Positions 43,159-52,516 of a stretch of DNA of 64,000 nt are shown piece by piece. A program made the position numbers and the translations under genes. The notes beneath the pieces were generated by a model. The model did not search any database and was not told the DNA's origin. It was given only the letters and a program-made list of their open reading frames with translations. Origin of the DNA: Muribaculaceae bacterium (lineage in GTDB: Bacteria; Bacteroidota; Bacteroidia; Bacteroidales; Muribaculaceae); NCBI GenBank assembly GCA_022510425.1, contig JAFLTO010000001.1, positions 124,001-188,000 of the forward strand. Reading direction: 5' to 3'. The first letter of the stretch is position 1, and each line of letters begins with the position of its first letter.

Positions 43159-45654
43159 ATGGAAATCAGGGAAATTGCTGACATTCTTATAGAAAAATTT
43201 GGTAATGCATTAACCACTAAAATATCTAACGGGGAATTAAACATCAAAACACTTCTCACAGATTCAAGAAATCATTTCAACTCCGAGGGCACTCTTTTTT
43301 TTGCTATTAAAACCCCGGGAGGAAACGATGGTCATAAGTATCTGTCTAAACTTTATGAAAAAGGAGTTAGAAATTTTATTGTAGAATATATCCCTGCAGA
43401 TTTTCCTCATACAACAGATAGTAATATTATTATTACACCGGATTCAATCGAAGCACTTTCATTAATTGGCAAACAACATTCAAAAAACGCAAAAGAAATT
43501 TTAGCTATAACAGGAAGCAGGGGTAAAACTACTGTTAAGGAAATGATCTTTCAGTTGTTAGAACCTGATCACTCAATCTCACGTTCTCCCAGAAGTTTTA
43601 ATTCAAAAATTGGAGTGCCTCTTTCTCTTTGGCAAATACCTCTTCAAACAGATCTTGCAATCATTGAAGCCGGCATTTCCCAGAAAAACGAAATGAAAAG
43701 ACTTTCAGATGAAATTTCGCCCGACACTGTTATACTCACCAATATAGGCGAAGCTCACTCTCAAGGGTTTTCATCTATGGAAGAAAAAGCACAGGAAAAG
43801 TCGATAATTGCATTTAATCAAAATGTAAAGACCGTTATTTATCCGTTTGACAGTGCCCTTCTCACCGAATCCTTACAATATCTTCCATCAGATAAATCAA
43901 GAATCAGATGGTCAACTTCTAATCCGGAAGCTGAATTATTCCTTGAAATCTCAAAGGATGGCTTGAAATATATTTGGACTGACAGACCAAAAGGTTCAAA
44001 ATTTCCAGGATCTATTACTACACGTTTAGAAAAACCATATGATTTAGAGAATATAGCCTCTGCTTTAGCGTTTATGCTTTCCAGAGGGCTTTCTCCTCTT
44101 GACATCGAAAAACGTTTTCTCAATTTTCATCCTATTAGTACCCGTCTAAATGTATCAGATGGTGTCAACGGATGTTCGATAATACTGGATTCCTATACAA
44201 GTGACCTATCCTCACTTCTCCCGGCTATAGATTTTACAATGAGAAGAAAGATGCCGTCTCAGACCCTCACACTTATCTTGAGCGACCTTCAACATGAAGT
44301 GGGGGACTTAGATCAGACTTATAAGCAAATTTCAAACATAGTAAATGAATGTGGGGTATCAAGATTTATAGGTATAGGGCCGAATTTCCAAAACTATTCA
44401 AAACTTTTCCCGGAGAATTCACTCTTCTATAATTCTACTGCTGACTTTCAAAATGAAATCTCTGCTTCAGATTTCAATGATGAAATTATACTTTTGAAAG
44501 GTGCGCCTAATTTCAATTTCGAAAATATTTATCAACAACTTGAGGCAAAAAAACATGAAACCGTGCTGGAAGTTAATCTCGATGCTATATTAAGAAATTT
44601 CAATTATTTCCGAAGTAAGATACCTTCAGCTACGGGGATAATCGCTATGGTGAAAGCTTCAGGTTACGGTGCAGGAAGTTATGAAATAGCAAAGACGCTT
44701 CAGGATGCAGGAGCCGCATATCTGGCTGTAGCAGCCCTTGATGAAGGCATCGACTTAAGAAAAAATGGCATAGGGATGCCTATTATGGTTATGAACCCCA
44801 AGTCTGCTAATTATAAGGCATTGTTTAAAAACAACCTTGAACCAGTGATCTATTCCCAATCAATGCTCATGGATCTAATTGAAGAAGCCAAAAAAAATGG
44901 AATTGAGGAATGTAAGGTCCATATAAAACTGGATACGGGCATGCACAGAATGGGCTTTGAAGAAAAGGATATTGATAAGTTAAAATCCCAATTATCATCT
45001 GTCAGCAATATTAAAGTGATATCTATCTTTTCTCATCTTGCCACAGCCGACTGTCTCGACATGGATGATTACACTCATCTGCAATTGGAAAGATTCGAAA
45101 GAATGTCTTCAGATTTGATTAAAGCTTTGAATTATCCAGTGAAAAGACATATCCTGAACTCTGCAGGCATTCTTCGTTTCCCGGAATATCATTACGATTT
45201 TGTGAGACTTGGAATAGGTTTATATGGTGCCAATACATTACCACCTCAAATAGAAAAACCTCTTTCAGTTGTGTCCACTCTTCGAAGTGTAATAATCTGC
45301 ATACGAGAGATTGAAGGTGACGAAGCAGTAGGTTATGGTCGTAAAGGAAAAATCAACGGCAAAATGAAGGTGGCCACAATTCCGATAGGATATGCCGACG
45401 GAATGAACCGTCGATTCGGCAACGGGGCTATCAATGTATTAATTAATGGTGAGAAAGTACCAACTATAGGTAATATTTGTATGGATGCCACAATGTTAGA
45501 CGTCACCAATATAGACTGCAAAGAAGGAGACAGTGTTGAAATCTTCGGAGAAAAAATGAGTGTGCAGACATTAGCTGACACACTCGATACTATACCTTAT
45601 GAAATTTTAACTTCTGTTTCACCAAGGGTCAAGAGAATTTATTACCGTGAATGA
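43159..45654 (+). CDS. murF-alr: Bifunctional MurF ligase-alanine racemase
   Basis: An 831-residue fusion. The N-terminal MurF part (about 1-450) adds D-Ala-D-Ala to UDP-MurNAc-tripeptide; it has the ATP loop TGSRGKTTVKE (about 117-127), SFNSKIGVPLSLWQ and the LAIIEAGISQKNEM segment. The C-terminal alanine racemase (about 462-831) makes D-Ala from L-Ala with PLP; its Lys is Lys499 in MVKASGYGAG and the opposing Tyr is Tyr745 in GYADGMNRRFGN. Two successive peptidoglycan steps are thus joined in one cytoplasmic chain, an arrangement known in Bacteroidetes. Its 3' end overlaps patB by 13 bases in the convergent direction. D-Ala-D-Ala ligase (ddl) is not in the window. Confidence 0.95.
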   Translation: MEIREIADILIEKFGNALTTKISNGELNIKTLLTDSRNHFNSEGTLFFAIKTPGGNDGHKYLSKLYEKGVRNFIVEYIPADFPHTTDSNIIITPDSIEALSLIGKQHSKNAKEILAITGSRGKTTVKEMIFQLLEPDHSISRSPRSFNSKIGVPLSLWQIPLQTDLAIIEAGISQKNEMKRLSDEISPDTVILTNIGEAHSQGFSSMEEKAQEKSIIAFNQNVKTVIYPFDSALLTESLQYLPSDKSRIRWSTSNPEAELFLEISKDGLKYIWTDRPKGSKFPGSITTRLEKPYDLENIASALAFMLSRGLSPLDIEKRFLNFHPISTRLNVSDGVNGCSIILDSYTSDLSSLLPAIDFTMRRKMPSQTLTLILSDLQHEVGDLDQTYKQISNIVNECGVSRFIGIGPNFQNYSKLFPENSLFYNSTADFQNEISASDFNDEIILLKGAPNFNFENIYQQLEAKKHETVLEVNLDAILRNFNYFRSKIPSATGIIAMVKASGYGAGSYEIAKTLQDAGAAYLAVAALDEGIDLRKNGIGMPIMVMNPKSANYKALFKNNLEPVIYSQSMLMDLIEEAKKNGIEECKVHIKLDTGMHRMGFEEKDIDKLKSQLSSVSNIKVISIFSHLATADCLDMDDYTHLQLERFERMSSDLIKALNYPVKRHILNSAGILRFPEYHYDFVRLGIGLYGANTLPPQIEKPLSVVSTLRSVIICIREIEGDEAVGYGRKGKINGKMKVATIPIGYADGMNRRFGNGAINVLINGEKVPTIGNICMDATMLDVTNIDCKEGDSVEIFGEKMSVQTLADTLDTIPYEILTSVSPRVKRIYYRE

Positions 45655-46820
45655 TTTTCGTGCAATGCCCTCTTTATTCTTTCCATAACTTCCATGAGTT
45701 GCTTTTTTGGCATAGCTACATTCAATCGCATGAATCCTTCTCCTTCATCCCCGAACATAGCTCCATCGTTGAGCGCAACTTTAGCCTTATTAACAAAGAG
45801 GTCAACCAATTTTTCCTGACTTAATCCCAGATCTCTGCAATCAAGCCACACTAAAAATGATGCTTCCGGCCGCAAGGCTTTTATCCCGGGAAGTTCTTTT
45901 CTACAAAATTCTTCAACCTCCATTATGTTTTTTTCAATATATTGTAACATCTGCTGTCTCCATTCCCGGCCCTCTTTATAAGCGGCACATGTAGCTACAT
46001 ATGAAAACTCGGGAGCTTCGTTTAATTCGTTGGCTTTAAGCCAGCCGTAGAATTTATCTCGAATTTCCGGATTAGGTACAACTGCAAATGAACTTACTAT
46101 ACCGGGAATATTAAAAACTTTAGAAGGTGCACAGAAAGTGATACTATTTTCCCGAGCTTCTTCACTTACTGTGGGAAACGGTACATGTTGGTTACCCCAT
46201 AAAGCCATATCAGCATGAATCTCATCAGATATGACAAGTATATTTTTTCTTTTGCATATTTTAGCCAAAGTCTCCAACTCCTCCCTCAACCATATACGTC
46301 CATCAGGATTATGAGGATTTGACAGTATCAACACTCCGCCTTCTGTTTTGATACCTTCTAATTTTTCAAAATCCATATAGTAATTCCCATCTTTTTCTAT
46401 CAATGGCATGTTTACCACATTTCGGGAATTCAGTTCAGCTGTGATTCTAAAAGGATGGTAGACCGGAGGCATTATGAAAACATCATCTCCGGGTTTTGTA
46501 AATACATTGATAACAAACCCAATACCCTTCACAATACCCGGAATAAAACTAATCCATTCGGAATCTATATTCCAATCATGAAGTTCTTTTTCCCAAGCAA
46601 TTATCAAAGGACGATATTCATCAGGTTCCACCCCATAACCAAAAATAGGATGTTGCAGTCTTTTCTTTAAGGCTTCAATTATAAAAGGTGGAGTGGCAAA
46701 ATCCATATCAGCAACCCAAGCCGCCAAAAGATCATCACGACCAAACCTCTCTTTCAACCTGTCTGTTTTGAGTGCACCTGAACCGCGCCTTTCTATCACC
46801 TCGTCAAAATTATATTTCAT
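45642..46820 (-). CDS. patB: PatB/MalY-type cystathionine beta-lyase
   Basis: A 392-residue PLP-dependent C-S lyase that cleaves cystathionine to homocysteine, or cysteine to sulfide and pyruvate. Visible are the N-terminal RRGSGALKTD, AAWVADMDFATPP, IFGYG (59-63), LSNPHNPDGRIW, ISDEIHADM and the PLP lysine Lys234 in APSKVFNIPG. It overlaps the metY/metB-like gene by four bases, so the two are translated together. Alternative substrates such as cysteine cannot be excluded. Confidence 0.9.
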   Translation of the reverse strand: MKYNFDEVIERRGSGALKTDRLKERFGRDDLLAAWVADMDFATPPFIIEALKKRLQHPIFGYGVEPDEYRPLIIAWEKELHDWNIDSEWISFIPGIVKGIGFVINVFTKPGDDVFIMPPVYHPFRITAELNSRNVVNMPLIEKDGNYYMDFEKLEGIKTEGGVLILSNPHNPDGRIWLREELETLAKICKRKNILVISDEIHADMALWGNQHVPFPTVSEEARENSITFCAPSKVFNIPGIVSSFAVVPNPEIRDKFYGWLKANELNEAPEFSYVATCAAYKEGREWRQQMLQYIEKNIMEVEEFCRKELPGIKALRPEASFLVWLDCRDLGLSQEKLVDLFVNKAKVALNDGAMFGDEGEGFMRLNVAMPKKQLMEVMERIKRALHENHSR

Positions 46821-47992
46821 CTCCGGATAGCTTGCTTTAAATCTTCCATTAGGTCATCAGGATCCTCGAGGCCAATAGAAAGTCGAATTGTAGTATCTTT
46901 CACATCCATATCTTTCTTCTCCTCGTCAGAGAGCGGTCCGAATATCGTGCTCGAAGGATGAATTGCCAAAGACCTGTTGTCAAATAAATTTGTAGCACGG
47001 TGAATTAATTTCAAAGCATTTATAAAGTCATAGCATGCTTCCTTATCCTTTAGATCGAAAGTGATCATAGCACCGGCTGTATCGCCATATAATTCTTTAA
47101 ACAATTCGTAATTCGGATGACTTTTAAGTCCCGGATAACCAACTGCTTTAACCTCCGGCAATGATTCTAAAAACTCAGCAATCTTCTTTGCTGAAGCTGC
47201 CTGCTTTCTGTATCTGGCTTCCAGAGTCTCGAGTCCCAACACTTGCATATAAGCGGCTTGGGGTGTCATATAACCACCCAGATTAAAGACCATTTCTTTT
47301 TTAATCCTTTCTGAAATTTCAGGGAAATAACCATAATCTATTATCAAACCTCCTAAACTTGTTGCCCCTCCTGATATATATTTAGTAGAGGAAACAACTT
47401 GGAAATCAATTCCATTGGTCTTACCATCAAATTCCGTAAATGGTATGATTGTAGTATCGGCAATCAATGGAATTTGCCATTCTTTTGCAATTTTCCCTAA
47501 AGCTCTCGTATCGGCTACTTCTGTTTGAGGATTTGTTACAGTCTCTAAAAATATACAACATGTGTTTTCGTCTACGGCCTGTTTCACTTCATTTAAATTA
47601 CAAAGATCTACTAAACGGGCTTCAACACCAAATCTTGCCAAAGTTCTTGTCACCAACAAATAAGTGTTACCGAACATATGTCGTGATGAGACAATATTCT
47701 TGCCGGCAGAAGCTACACTTATCAACATAGCGCTAATTGCAGCCATACCGGAGGTGAAAGCACTGACTTCTTTTGCTCCGGTTAGATGAATCACTCTTTC
47801 CTCGAGGTGCATCACCGTTGGATTCAAAACTCTTGAATAATCCGGCACGATCACCTTGCCACAAAATACATCGCTCATATATGCGGCATCTTCGAATTCA
47901 TAGGCAAGGCTATTGTAAACCGGTATCTGCAATGCATCCCAGGCGTCTCTTCTCTGGAATGGTGTGTGTATAGCTTTCGTACTCTGCTTCAT
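46817..47992 (-). CDS. Trans-sulfuration PLP enzyme (O-acetylhomoserine sulfhydrylase or cystathionine gamma-synthase)
   Basis: A 391-residue member of the Cys/Met metabolism PLP family. Visible are YSRVLNPTV with the conserved Tyr52 and Arg54, SAFTSGMAAISA, FLETVTNPQTEV, ADTTIIPF and the PLP lysine Lys204 in SSTKYISGG. The neighbours metX and hom provide O-acetylhomoserine, so the likely reaction is its conversion to homocysteine (with sulfide) or to cystathionine (with cysteine). With patB next to it, both the cystathionine route and direct sulfhydrylation are possible. The length is nearer to cystathionine gamma-synthase than to typical MetY (about 430). Confidence 0.87.
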   Translation of the reverse strand: MKQSTKAIHTPFQRRDAWDALQIPVYNSLAYEFEDAAYMSDVFCGKVIVPDYSRVLNPTVMHLEERVIHLTGAKEVSAFTSGMAAISAMLISVASAGKNIVSSRHMFGNTYLLVTRTLARFGVEARLVDLCNLNEVKQAVDENTCCIFLETVTNPQTEVADTRALGKIAKEWQIPLIADTTIIPFTEFDGKTNGIDFQVVSSTKYISGGATSLGGLIIDYGYFPEISERIKKEMVFNLGGYMTPQAAYMQVLGLETLEARYRKQAASAKKIAEFLESLPEVKAVGYPGLKSHPNYELFKELYGDTAGAMITFDLKDKEACYDFINALKLIHRATNLFDNRSLAIHPSSTIFGPLSDEEKKDMDVKDTTIRLSIGLEDPDDLMEDLKQAIRR

Positions 47993-48009
47993 ATATCATT
48001 ACCAATTAT

Positions 48010-48040
48010 TTTGTGAAATTAGTGTAAAAAAGTAAATTTG
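48010..48040 (+). promoter_or_regulatory. Promoter of metX with a near-zero leader
   Basis: TTTG (48010-48013), 19 bases, TAAATTTG (48033-48040). The metX ATG is only seven bases after the box, so the transcript would begin at or within a few bases of the start codon. Confidence 0.75.
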
Positions 48041-48047
48041 CAAAGAA

Positions 48048-49097
48048 ATGGAGTCACAAACAAAATTTTTGACATTCGTTTATCAGGAAGAATTTCCTCT
48101 TGAGCGAGGGGGTTATCTGCCGGATATAACAATTGCCTATAATACTTTCGGTCGGCTTAATGAAGAAAGGGATAATTGTATATGGGTATGCCATGCACTC
48201 ACAGCAAATAGTGATGTTGCAGATTGGTGGCCTAATACGGTAGTTCCTGAAGGATTTCTGGATCCTGATAAATATTTCATAGTTTGTGCAAATATCCTGG
48301 GTTCATGCTACGGAACCACAGGACCTTTATCAATAAATCCCGAAACGGGAGAACCCTGGTATGATTCTTTCCCCAAACTTACTATAAGAGATGTTGTGAG
48401 AGCTCATATACTCCTTGCTGACCATCTCAAATTAGATTCCATTTTCTCTTTGATTGGTAGTTCGGTTGGAGGATTCCAAGCTATAGAATGGGCAGTGATG
48501 CAACCCTGGCGTTTCAGAAGCATTGTGTTTATCGCAACGGCCCCCTATGCTTCTCCATGGACTATCGCGATAGATGAGACTCAAAGAATGTCTATTTTCG
48601 CTGACAAAACCTATGGAGAAAAACGTCCCGATGCTGCTAAAGACGGTCTTGCTGCAGCACGAGCAATCGGACTCCTCACCTACCGAGGGGGCAGAGGATA
48701 CAATCTGACACAACAAGATCACCCTTCAGAAGGTGTCCCCGATTATCATCGTGCCTGTTCATATCAGCGTCATCAAGGAGAAAAACTTATAAAACGTTTT
48801 GACGCCTATTCTTATGTCACCATCCTCGACATGTTTGACACTCACAATGTAGGGCGTGGCAGGAATGGGATTGCAGAAGCTCTGAAACATATCACATGTC
48901 CCGTGGTGTGTGTGGGTATAACAACTGATATAATTTTCACACCGGAAGAAATGAAAGAGTTGTCAGAAATGATTCCCAATTCTGAATATAGGGAAATAGA
49001 CTCCGAATTCGGTCATGACGGTTTTCTGGTAGAACACACATTACTGAAAAAAATCATTAACAATTTCTTTTCATCACTCCCCCAACAAAAACAATAA
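48048..49097 (+). CDS. metX: Homoserine O-acetyltransferase
   Basis: An alpha/beta-hydrolase-fold acyltransferase that activates homoserine for methionine synthesis. The 349 residues include FPLERGGYLPDITIAYNTFG, WWPNTVVPE near the substrate site, LGSCYGTTGP and the nucleophile Ser139 in GSSVGG. The acid is in GITTDIIF and the catalytic His in FGHDGF. The family uses either acetyl- or succinyl-CoA; the name is by similarity to MetX. It is followed by hom after 13 bases and diverges from the trans-sulfuration genes across 55 bases. Confidence 0.95.
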   Translation: MESQTKFLTFVYQEEFPLERGGYLPDITIAYNTFGRLNEERDNCIWVCHALTANSDVADWWPNTVVPEGFLDPDKYFIVCANILGSCYGTTGPLSINPETGEPWYDSFPKLTIRDVVRAHILLADHLKLDSIFSLIGSSVGGFQAIEWAVMQPWRFRSIVFIATAPYASPWTIAIDETQRMSIFADKTYGEKRPDAAKDGLAAARAIGLLTYRGGRGYNLTQQDHPSEGVPDYHRACSYQRHQGEKLIKRFDAYSYVTILDMFDTHNVGRGRNGIAEALKHITCPVVCVGITTDIIFTPEEMKELSEMIPNSEYREIDSEFGHDGFLVEHTLLKKIINNFFSSLPQQKQ

Positions 49098-49110
49098 CTA
49101 ACAATCCTGT

Positions 49111-50322
49111 ATGTCTTCAATAAAAGTAGGTCTTTTTGGTCTTGGAACTGTAGGCGAAGGAATCGTCAATGTAATATCAAAAGCTCGTAATGCTGACGCT
49201 GAAATAAAACGTATTTGCGTTAGAGATGCTTCCAAACCAAGGAATGTTAATGTTCCAAAGTCAATGATAACAGAAAATCGCTCCGATATATTTGAAGATC
49301 CTGAAATAAATCTGATAGTGGAGGTTATCAATGATCCGGAGGCAGCTTTCGAAATCGTTTCGGAAGCCCTTTCAAGAGGCATATCTGTAGTAAGCGGCAG
49401 TAAAACTATGATAGCTCGACATCTGCCCGAACTTATTGAGCTGCAACGTAAACATAATGTATCTCTTCTTTATGATGCTTCTTCTTGCGGTTCAATTCCC
49501 GTGATAAGGAATCTTGAAGAATATTATGACAACGACTTGCTTCTCGAAGTGAAAGGAATTCTTAATGGTTCTTCAAATTTCATTCTCTCACGCGTTTTCG
49601 ACCATAACGAAAGTTATGATCAAGCTTTACAAACTGCCATAGACCTTGGTTTTGCCGAAGCAGACCCTTCTTTTGACATTGAAGGTTATGATTCCTTATA
49701 TAAACTTATCATCATTACGGTGCATGCATTAGGTGTGTATGTGAAACCTAATGATATATTTACCTATGGCATCACCCATATATCAGATTTTGACATTAAC
49801 TATGCACGTGAAAAAAGAGTGAAGATCAAGCTTGTGGCTCAGGTTGTGAAAATTTCCGATAATCGTTTCACCATGTTTGTTATGCCTGAATTTGTAACAA
49901 AATCTCGTTATATCTATAGCGTGGACGATGAATATAACGGTGTGGTGATACGTGGAGAATGTTACGACCGTCAGTTTATGTTCGGTAAAGGGGCCGGATC
50001 TCTCCCCACAGCATCTTCCATTCTATCCGACATGGTGGCCCATCATCATGGATATAAGTATGATTACAAAAAAATGGGATATGCAGATGTGCCGCAATAC
50101 ACCACTGATGTGTTATTAAAAGTCTACATTCGTTTTTTGGAAACTCCAATTCTTGAGTCCCTTCCATTCATATCTATTCAAGAACGTTATATATCAAAGT
50201 CGAACAATTATATCATCGGTGAAATCAAACTCTGTGATCTTATTTCACATCGTGAAATCCTGGATCATCAGGATGTTTCTCTTATCAATATCTCACGCTT
50301 TTTCGAAGACCTTGACCAATGA
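49111..50322 (+). CDS. hom: Homoserine dehydrogenase
   Basis: Reduces aspartate semialdehyde to homoserine, the branch point to methionine and threonine. The 403 residues have the nucleotide motif GLFGLGTVGEG (7-17), YDASSCGSIPVIRNLE, the conserved GILNGSSNFILSR and FAEADPSFDIEGYDSLYKL. The C-terminal region after residue 320 is compatible with an ACT-type regulatory fold, but it is not sharply conserved. It is monofunctional, without an aspartokinase domain. The stop overlaps the next gene as ATGA. Confidence 0.95.
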   Translation: MSSIKVGLFGLGTVGEGIVNVISKARNADAEIKRICVRDASKPRNVNVPKSMITENRSDIFEDPEINLIVEVINDPEAAFEIVSEALSRGISVVSGSKTMIARHLPELIELQRKHNVSLLYDASSCGSIPVIRNLEEYYDNDLLLEVKGILNGSSNFILSRVFDHNESYDQALQTAIDLGFAEADPSFDIEGYDSLYKLIIITVHALGVYVKPNDIFTYGITHISDFDINYAREKRVKIKLVAQVVKISDNRFTMFVMPEFVTKSRYIYSVDDEYNGVVIRGECYDRQFMFGKGAGSLPTASSILSDMVAHHHGYKYDYKKMGYADVPQYTTDVLLKVYIRFLETPILESLPFISIQERYISKSNNYIIGEIKLCDLISHREILDHQDVSLINISRFFEDLDQ

Positions 50323-51104
50323 AAAAACTTTTTTTCATCATATCATTTCTTGTTTTATTATTACCTGCTTATGCTCAAGAGAGCACGGATGCCTTAAATT
50401 CGAAGCCCATATTATTAGGCCAATGGCAAACTCCTCAAGTAAACATATCCGGTAAGCTTAAAATGCACGGACTTCCTCTTTCTCCTTCTTTAAAAATTTT
50501 CATGCTCAAAGATTCTCTTATAGATATTTCTGTCCGTGCTCCTTTGGTGGGTGAAGCCGGACGGCTCGTCTTGACACCAGATTCGGTTACTTTAGTCAAT
50601 AAAATGAATAAAATTTATTCAAAAGAAGGTATATCCGATTTTCTCAAATATTATCCAGGAGGCATATCAGATGTACAAGACTTGCTTTTGGCTAATTTCT
50701 TCCTTCCCGGTTTCAATCTTGGGGATATTAACCTTGAAGATTTAGTCGACATTTATTACGTAAATGATCAATATAATGTCATCCCTAAAGGAGAGGCAGA
50801 AATACCCGGAATAGTCTATGGTTTTATTGTGGATGAATATTTCAATCCTCTCACCTTGGTGGTGCTTCCTGAATCTAATCCGGACATAGAAATAGATGCT
50901 TTTTACAACTTCTCCGTACCACGCATTTCTAATGAATTAGAGGGTGATTACTCCATACAACTGATTTATCAAGAAGCTAACAAGGCCTTGAAAATAGATC
51001 TTGATCTCAAAAAACCACAGTGGGGAGGAGAATCCCCTAAACCATTAGAAGTTTCAAAAAAATTCCGTCAGGTGTCACTTTCCGATTTTCTTCATAATTT
51101 CTAA
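50319..51104 (+). CDS. DUF4292 exported protein
   Basis: A 261-residue periplasmic or outer-membrane-associated protein with a signal peptide (MKKLFFIISFLVLLLPAYA). The family DUF4292 resembles lipoprotein carriers of the LolB/LppX fold, and the mature sequence has alternating beta-strands (VNISGKLKMHG, SLKIFMLKDSLIDISVRAP). The function is unproven. It overlaps hom by four bases (ATGA), and its stop overlaps the start of the EnvC-like gene by one base (TAATG). The chain hom-DUF4292-EnvC is therefore likely to be one translation-coupled unit. Confidence 0.82.
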   Translation: MKKLFFIISFLVLLLPAYAQESTDALNSKPILLGQWQTPQVNISGKLKMHGLPLSPSLKIFMLKDSLIDISVRAPLVGEAGRLVLTPDSVTLVNKMNKIYSKEGISDFLKYYPGGISDVQDLLLANFFLPGFNLGDINLEDLVDIYYVNDQYNVIPKGEAEIPGIVYGFIVDEYFNPLTLVVLPESNPDIEIDAFYNFSVPRISNELEGDYSIQLIYQEANKALKIDLDLKKPQWGGESPKPLEVSKKFRQVSLSDFLHNF

Positions 51105-52516
51105 TGCCTGATTCTATACAACTCATATCCAATTTCAAAGAGACAAGGAAATTAATTTCTTTGTTTCTATTGGCTTTGATATTTATCTTTCCTTCTTATT
51201 CAAAAACCATCTCCCCTTCGAAACCTAAAACCTCCGCTGAAGCAAAAAAACGTCAAGCTGACACTCAAAAAGAAATCAAACTTACCGAAGAGCAAATTCG
51301 ACAAAACGAATCTCAGGTGAAACGTTCTCTATCTGAACTTGGTAAAATAGATCAAGAGATAACTTCTACCAACAACAAAATCACAACTTTAAATACCAAA
51401 ATATCATCTTTGAATACTGAGATTTCTTCTCTTGAAACCGGTATAGCCAACAATGAAAGAGATCTTGAAACTTTACGGGAGGAATATCTAAAGGCAGTAA
51501 AAAAAATGAGGGTCACGCGTAAAAACAAATCCACTCTCGCGTTCATTTTTTCATCTAAAAGTGTATCTCAAGCAATGAGACGAATGCGGTATCTGCGTGA
51601 ATTTTCAACTTGGAGAAACAAAAAAACAGATGAGATCCATGCAAAAACCACTGACCTTAAAAACCAACGAGACGCGTTGGCAAAAGCAAAAGAAGAACAA
51701 GCTTCGACTTTAGCTCTTCAAAAGAATAACATGACCCAACTTGCCAAACAACATTCTCAGCAAGAAGCTATTGTTGCCGATCTTAAAAAAAACGGAGCAG
51801 CACTGCAGTCACATCTTAAAAAGAAACAGGCTGAAGCAAAAGAACTCGGCAATATCGTTTCACAACTTATCGCTGAAGAGCAACGAAAAGCAGCTGAAGA
51901 AGAAACTCGGCGCCGTGAGGCTGAAGCAGCAAGACGTAAAGCAGAGGAAGAAGAAAAACAACGCCTTTTGGCACAAGAAAACAAGACTTCTGAAAACAAG
52001 AAAGATTCTAAACCATCTGAATATGCAGAGGCTCGAAAAAGGGCTTCCAGAAAACAAAAATCTCAATCAGAAGTAGTTTCAGAACCAATTGTTACAGGAG
52101 ATAAATCATTTGCCGAGATGCAAGGAAAACTCCCCTATCCTTCTACAGGATCTTTCTCTATTACATCTCCTTTCGGGCGTCAATATCTTCCCGATTTGCC
52201 TGATATTGAATATGACAATCCCGGAATAGATGCCGAAACAGAACCCGGAGCATCAGCAAGAGCTGTATACAAAGGCAAGGTATCAGGAGTATATCTCCTT
52301 CCGGGATATAATACTGTAGTGATACTAAATCACGGGAATTACTACACGGTTTATGGTAATATTTCTTCCCCGATGGTCAAAAATGGTGATAGTGTAGAAT
52401 CAGGTACACTCCTTGGCAAACTTGCCCTTGATGAAGACGATTCCTCACATTCATCGATACATTTCGAGGTATGGAAAAACCGTGAAAAGCTCAATCCCCA
52501 AGTTTGGTTGAGATAG
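51104..52516 (+). CDS. EnvC-like murein hydrolase activator with degenerate M23 domain
   Basis: A 470-residue exported protein: N-terminal signal/anchor (about 16-34), a long coiled coil (about 45-270), a charged Lys/Glu/Arg-rich linker (about 270-340) and a C-terminal LytM/M23 fold (about 345-470). In active M23 enzymes the metal ligands are H-x-G-x-D and H-x-H. Here the first reads NPGID (Asn372 in place of His, Asp376 kept) and the second SIH (Ser451 in place of His, His453 kept). So it should not cleave peptidoglycan itself, and is expected to activate an amidase during cell separation, as EnvC does. Its 3' end overlaps the convergent TPR gene by 26 bases. Confidence 0.9.
   Translation: MPDSIQLISNFKETRKLISLFLLALIFIFPSYSKTISPSKPKTSAEAKKRQADTQKEIKLTEEQIRQNESQVKRSLSELGKIDQEITSTNNKITTLNTKISSLNTEISSLETGIANNERDLETLREEYLKAVKKMRVTRKNKSTLAFIFSSKSVSQAMRRMRYLREFSTWRNKKTDEIHAKTTDLKNQRDALAKAKEEQASTLALQKNNMTQLAKQHSQQEAIVADLKKNGAALQSHLKKKQAEAKELGNIVSQLIAEEQRKAAEEETRRREAEAARRKAEEEEKQRLLAQENKTSENKKDSKPSEYAEARKRASRKQKSQSEVVSEPIVTGDKSFAEMQGKLPYPSTGSFSITSPFGRQYLPDLPDIEYDNPGIDAETEPGASARAVYKGKVSGVYLLPGYNTVVILNHGNYYTVYGNISSPMVKNGDSVESGTLLGKLALDEDDSSHSSIHFEVWKNREKLNPQVWLR

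Noticed and set aside
51741..52076. A 111-codon Lys-rich open frame overlapping the EnvC-like gene in another frame
   Set aside because: It is the frame-shifted reading of the coiled-coil coding region and has no independent signal.
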